In this document: positions 61,743 through 64,000 of the stretch, piece after piece
Layout of the letters: each line of letters opens with the position of its first letter
How positions within the stretch are numbered: position 1 is the first letter of the stretch
From: Vogesella aquatica
GTDB lineage: Bacteria > Pseudomonadota > Gammaproteobacteria > Burkholderiales > Chromobacteriaceae
Direction of reading: 5' to 3'
NCBI RefSeq assembly: GCF_028548455.1
Contig: NZ_JAQQLF010000001.1
Span: 62,001 to 126,000 of the forward strand
DNA: 64,000 nt
Made by a program: the position numbers and the translations under genes
The notes under the pieces: generated by a model
The model's database searches: none
Seen by the model: only the letters and a program-made list of their open reading frames with translations
Told to the model about the DNA's origin: nothing

Positions 61743-62525
61743 TCAGCGCTTCTTGTCGATATGGGCAAAAATGGCGTGGCGGGTCTGGTTGATGAGCAGC
61801 TCCAGCTCGCCGGTGTCTTTCATCTTGCGCAGCTCGCGGTTAAAGCGCCGCTGCAGCTCGGCCGCCTGCGGGTGGCCGCGCCATATCACCACACACAGCG
61901 GGGTACTCCAGTATTCCCGTGGCTGCGGCACAATGCGCGCTGCCATGGAAGGCGGCAGCTGCAGGCGTGTTGCCAGCTGGCCGGCTTCGCCCTCCATGGG
62001 GAACAGGTCGATACGGCCTGCGGCCAACTTGCGCAGATTACTGACATCGTCGGTGGTGACATCGACCTTCAGCACACCGCTGTGCTGCAGGCGGGTAAAG
62101 GTATCGGAGTAAAAATTGCCTGCGGTAATGCCAAAGCGGTAGGGCGCCAGGTCTTCCAGCGTTTTCCAGGCATAGGTTTCACCCAGGCGCTGAAACAGCA
62201 CCATGCGGAACGGCAGGACTTCTTCGCTGAACAGCAGGTCTTTCTGGCGATCTTCGTTCGGCGTCCAGCCCAGGCTGCCGTCCACATCGCCGGTGCGCGC
62301 CATCTGGATGGCACGGTTATTGGGGTACCAGCCGTAGCTGACGCTGACATTGGCGCGGCGAAACACCTCGGTTACCACCCGCGTCAGAATGCCGCCAAAT
62401 GGCAGGTTTTCGGCCATGTACGGCGCGTATTCCTGGTTGGAAAAGCGCACTTTCAATGCCGGCGATGCCCCCAGCACCGTCATCGGCAGTAGCAGTGCGG
62501 CCAACCCTATGCATTGTCGCCACAT
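61743..62525 (-). CDS. Periplasmic solute-binding protein, family 3 (tandem copy A)
   Basis: A 260-residue protein starting MWRQCIGLAALLLPMTVLGA (signal peptide) after a GGGGTG ribosome site. The mature region shows the family-3 pattern: VRFSNQEYAPYMAENLPFGGILTRVVTEVFRRANV (in pieces about 25-60), YPNNRAIQMARTGDVDGSLGWTP (about 64-86), RFGITAGNFYSD, and LRKLAAGRIDLFPMEGEAGQ. It is highly similar to the next gene, about 80 bp upstream, from which it most likely arose by duplication. No ABC permease is near. Ligand unknown; an amino acid is likely. Confidence 0.85.
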   Translation of the reverse strand: MWRQCIGLAALLLPMTVLGASPALKVRFSNQEYAPYMAENLPFGGILTRVVTEVFRRANVSVSYGWYPNNRAIQMARTGDVDGSLGWTPNEDRQKDLLFSEEVLPFRMVLFQRLGETYAWKTLEDLAPYRFGITAGNFYSDTFTRLQHSGVLKVDVTTDDVSNLRKLAAGRIDLFPMEGEAGQLATRLQLPPSMAARIVPQPREYWSTPLCVVIWRGHPQAAELQRRFNRELRKMKDTGELELLINQTRHAIFAHIDKKR

Positions 62526-62606
62526 GACACCCCCCAAAAAAGCTCTCCATTTCAGCCTAGGCAGCGGCGTGTCATACACCAAGCAATTTATCGAAAAATA
62601 AATACT

Positions 62607-63380
62607 TCATGGCTGCTGCAGAAATACCCGGCGCCGGCTATCGGCCAGCAAACGGGCAAGCTCGCCACTGCGCTTCATGGCCGCCAGCTCGCGGTTAAAG
62701 CGGCGCACCAGCTCGGCCGCCTGCGGGTGGCCGCGCCACACTACCATGCACATCGGGGCACGCCAGTAAGCGCGGGGCTGCGCCATCAGCAAGCCCGCCT
62801 GCGCCGGTGACAGCTGCTGCTGAATCAGGAACTGTCCGCTTTCCAGTTCCATTGGCACCAGGTCTACCCGCCGGGCCACCAGCTTGCGCATATTGCTCAG
62901 GTCATCGGCCGACTCGTCGGCTTGCAAAGCGCCCTGCTTCAGCAGCTGGTGAAACTCGGGCGAATAAAAATTGCCCAGCGTGACACCAAAGCGATAGGAC
63001 GCCAGGTCTGACAAGGCTTTCCAGCGATAATGCCCAGCCTTGCGCTGGAACAACACCATGCGAAACGGCAACACCTCCTGGCTGAACAGCAAATCGCGCT
63101 CGCGCTCTGGGCTGGGCGTCCAACCCACACTGCCATCCACATCGCCGTTACGTGCCAGCTGGATAGCGCGGTTATTGGGGTACCACACATAGCTGACCGA
63201 CACATTGCCACGGCGGAACACCTCGGTAACCAGCCGTGTGAGCATGCCGCCATCCGGCAGCCGGCTACCGGCGTAAGGCGGGTACTCCTGGTTGGAAAAG
63301 CGCACCTGTAATGGCGGCTCGGCAGCCCATACCCCGCCGGCCAACCACAGCAGGCCCACCACTAGAAACCATCGCCGCAT
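62607..63380 (-). CDS. Periplasmic solute-binding protein, family 3 (tandem copy B)
   Basis: A 257-residue protein starting MRRWFLVVGLLWLAGGVWAA after CAGGAG. It aligns with copy A along its full length: VRFSNQEYPPYAGSRLPDGG, RLVTEVFRRGNVSVSYVWYP, NNRAIQLARNGDVDGSVGWTP, LPFRMVLFQRKAG and RFGVTLGNFYSPEF. Differences cluster in the variable loops and in the ligand-facing DGSVGWTPSPER and ELESGQF regions, suggesting diverged specificity. The two genes lie in the same orientation 81 bp apart. Together with the 17.7-kb protein they make three orphan binding proteins in this window. Confidence 0.85.
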   Translation of the reverse strand: MRRWFLVVGLLWLAGGVWAAEPPLQVRFSNQEYPPYAGSRLPDGGMLTRLVTEVFRRGNVSVSYVWYPNNRAIQLARNGDVDGSVGWTPSPERERDLLFSQEVLPFRMVLFQRKAGHYRWKALSDLASYRFGVTLGNFYSPEFHQLLKQGALQADESADDLSNMRKLVARRVDLVPMELESGQFLIQQQLSPAQAGLLMAQPRAYWRAPMCMVVWRGHPQAAELVRRFNRELAAMKRSGELARLLADSRRRVFLQQP

Positions 63381-63508
63381 CGATATTCTCCTGTTTATCC
63401 TGCCAGTGTAGTGCACATGCTGCAGCACAGTGGCCCCATACATACCGGACAAACTGGCTCTGGGCCAGCCGGCCAGCCCGCGACACAATCAGGGCACAGG
63501 AGAACGCC

Positions 63509-64000
63509 ATGCCACTCTACCAGCCACCCGCTTTTGCCAGCCCAGCCAACACCGCCAGCGCACTGGCAGCCCAACACCCCTTTGCCACGCTGATCACCCC
63601 TGGCGGCGACACGCCGTGGATCAGCCACCTGGTGTTGTTGCCCGCCTCCGGCCAGCCAGACTACCTGCTCGGCCACCTGGCCGCGGCCAATGGCCATAGC
63701 CAGGCCTTGTTACAGGCACCCAGCGTTGCCGTGTTCCAGGGGGAACACGGTTATATCTCGCCACGCTGGTACCACAGCAGCGGCATGGTACCCACCTGGA
63801 ACTACCGCATAGCACACGCGCACTGCGGCCCGGCAGAACAGATAAGCGGCGACGAACTCTACACACTACTGGCGCAGCTCAGTGCCCGCTTCGAAGGGCC
63901 GGACGGCTGGTCGCCACAGGCTGTCCCCGCGCAAGCCATGGCCGCCATGCAGCGCGCGATCGTGGGCTTTCGCCTGCCGGTCATCCAGTGGCAGTGCAAG
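63509..64000 (+). CDS. PaiB-like FMN-binding transcriptional regulator, 3' end cut by window edge
   Basis: The first 164 codons of a PaiB-type protein: MPLYQPPAFASPANTASALA, HPFATLITPGGDTPWISHLVLLP (about 23-45), LLGHLAAANGHSQALL, VAVFQGEHGYISPRWYHSSG (about 73-92) and VPTWNYRIAHAHCGPAE. These match the split-barrel FMN-binding fold family. In Bacillus PaiB is a transcriptional repressor of sporulation and degradative genes. Here it is divergent from the solute-binding genes. The C-terminal third lies outside the window. Confidence 0.9.
   Translation, partial: MPLYQPPAFASPANTASALAAQHPFATLITPGGDTPWISHLVLLPASGQPDYLLGHLAAANGHSQALLQAPSVAVFQGEHGYISPRWYHSSGMVPTWNYRIAHAHCGPAEQISGDELYTLLAQLSARFEGPDGWSPQAVPAQAMAAMQRAIVGFRLPVIQWQCK

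Overview
The window looks like chromosomal DNA of a high-GC betaproteobacterium, most likely order Neisseriales, family Chromobacteriaceae (Vogesella/Aquitalea/Chromobacterium-like). This rests on the gene set: system II cytochrome c biogenesis (ResB/CcsB), a hemC-hemD-hemX-hemY block, ppc, GTP-type pckG, a NagF-type IIA-HPr-EI fusion and CcoG. The assignment is inference. I see no rRNA, tRNA, CRISPR array, transposase or prophage gene. Coding density is high and most genes are housekeeping, metabolic or sensory.

Layout. 1-2.2 kb: an edge-truncated ctlX-type hydrolase, two Lrp/AsnC regulators and, between them, a probable 190-nt non-coding RNA on the minus strand. 2.5-11.2 kb: gap, then an N-acetylglucosamine operon on the minus strand (gntR-nagA-SIS deaminase-nagF-nagE). 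11.5-13.7 kb: a YedA-like permease, a DUF2306 protein and a GH75 chitosanase-like protein. 13.9-22.2 kb: metH, a secreted solute-binding protein, yqiA, an H-NOX sensor with its hybrid kinase, and qor. 22.2-32.3 kb: an unusual 459-bp non-coding segment, pckG, an ABC exporter, an AlkX/YcaQ glycosylase, rarD, a LysR regulator and small proteins. 32.4-44.7 kb: ppc, an AEC permease, hemCDXY, a rhodanese, rsuA, a diguanylate cyclase, ydcH and ccsB. 44.7-53.5 kb: resB, cytochrome c4, engB, an Ada-like protein, an OmpR/EnvZ-type pair divergent from a repeat-containing secreted protein, and a cysteine-repeat secreted protein. 53.7-64 kb: a REC-TPR protein, GNAT, LysE exporter, a membrane diguanylate cyclase, ccoG, a MocR regulator, two tandem paralogous solute-binding proteins and a truncated PaiB-like gene.

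The genes suggest an aerobic or microaerobic organism that uses chitin-derived sugars through a PTS, controls the PEP/pyruvate/oxaloacetate node with both ppc and pckG, builds c-type cytochromes and haem, and signals through NO (H-NOX), c-di-GMP and two-component systems.

The most striking signal is not a gene. The 10-mer TGCGGCCAAC (or its complement) occurs 39 times by my reading, 20 on one strand and 19 on the other, about once per 1.6 kb. A random model predicts well under one. Copies sit inside genes, directly after stop codons, in a hairpin loop, and once as a back-to-back 20-bp palindrome after metH. This resembles the distribution of neisserial DNA uptake sequences, but the word is unlike any dialect I know. 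I propose it as a candidate uptake-type signal for this lineage.
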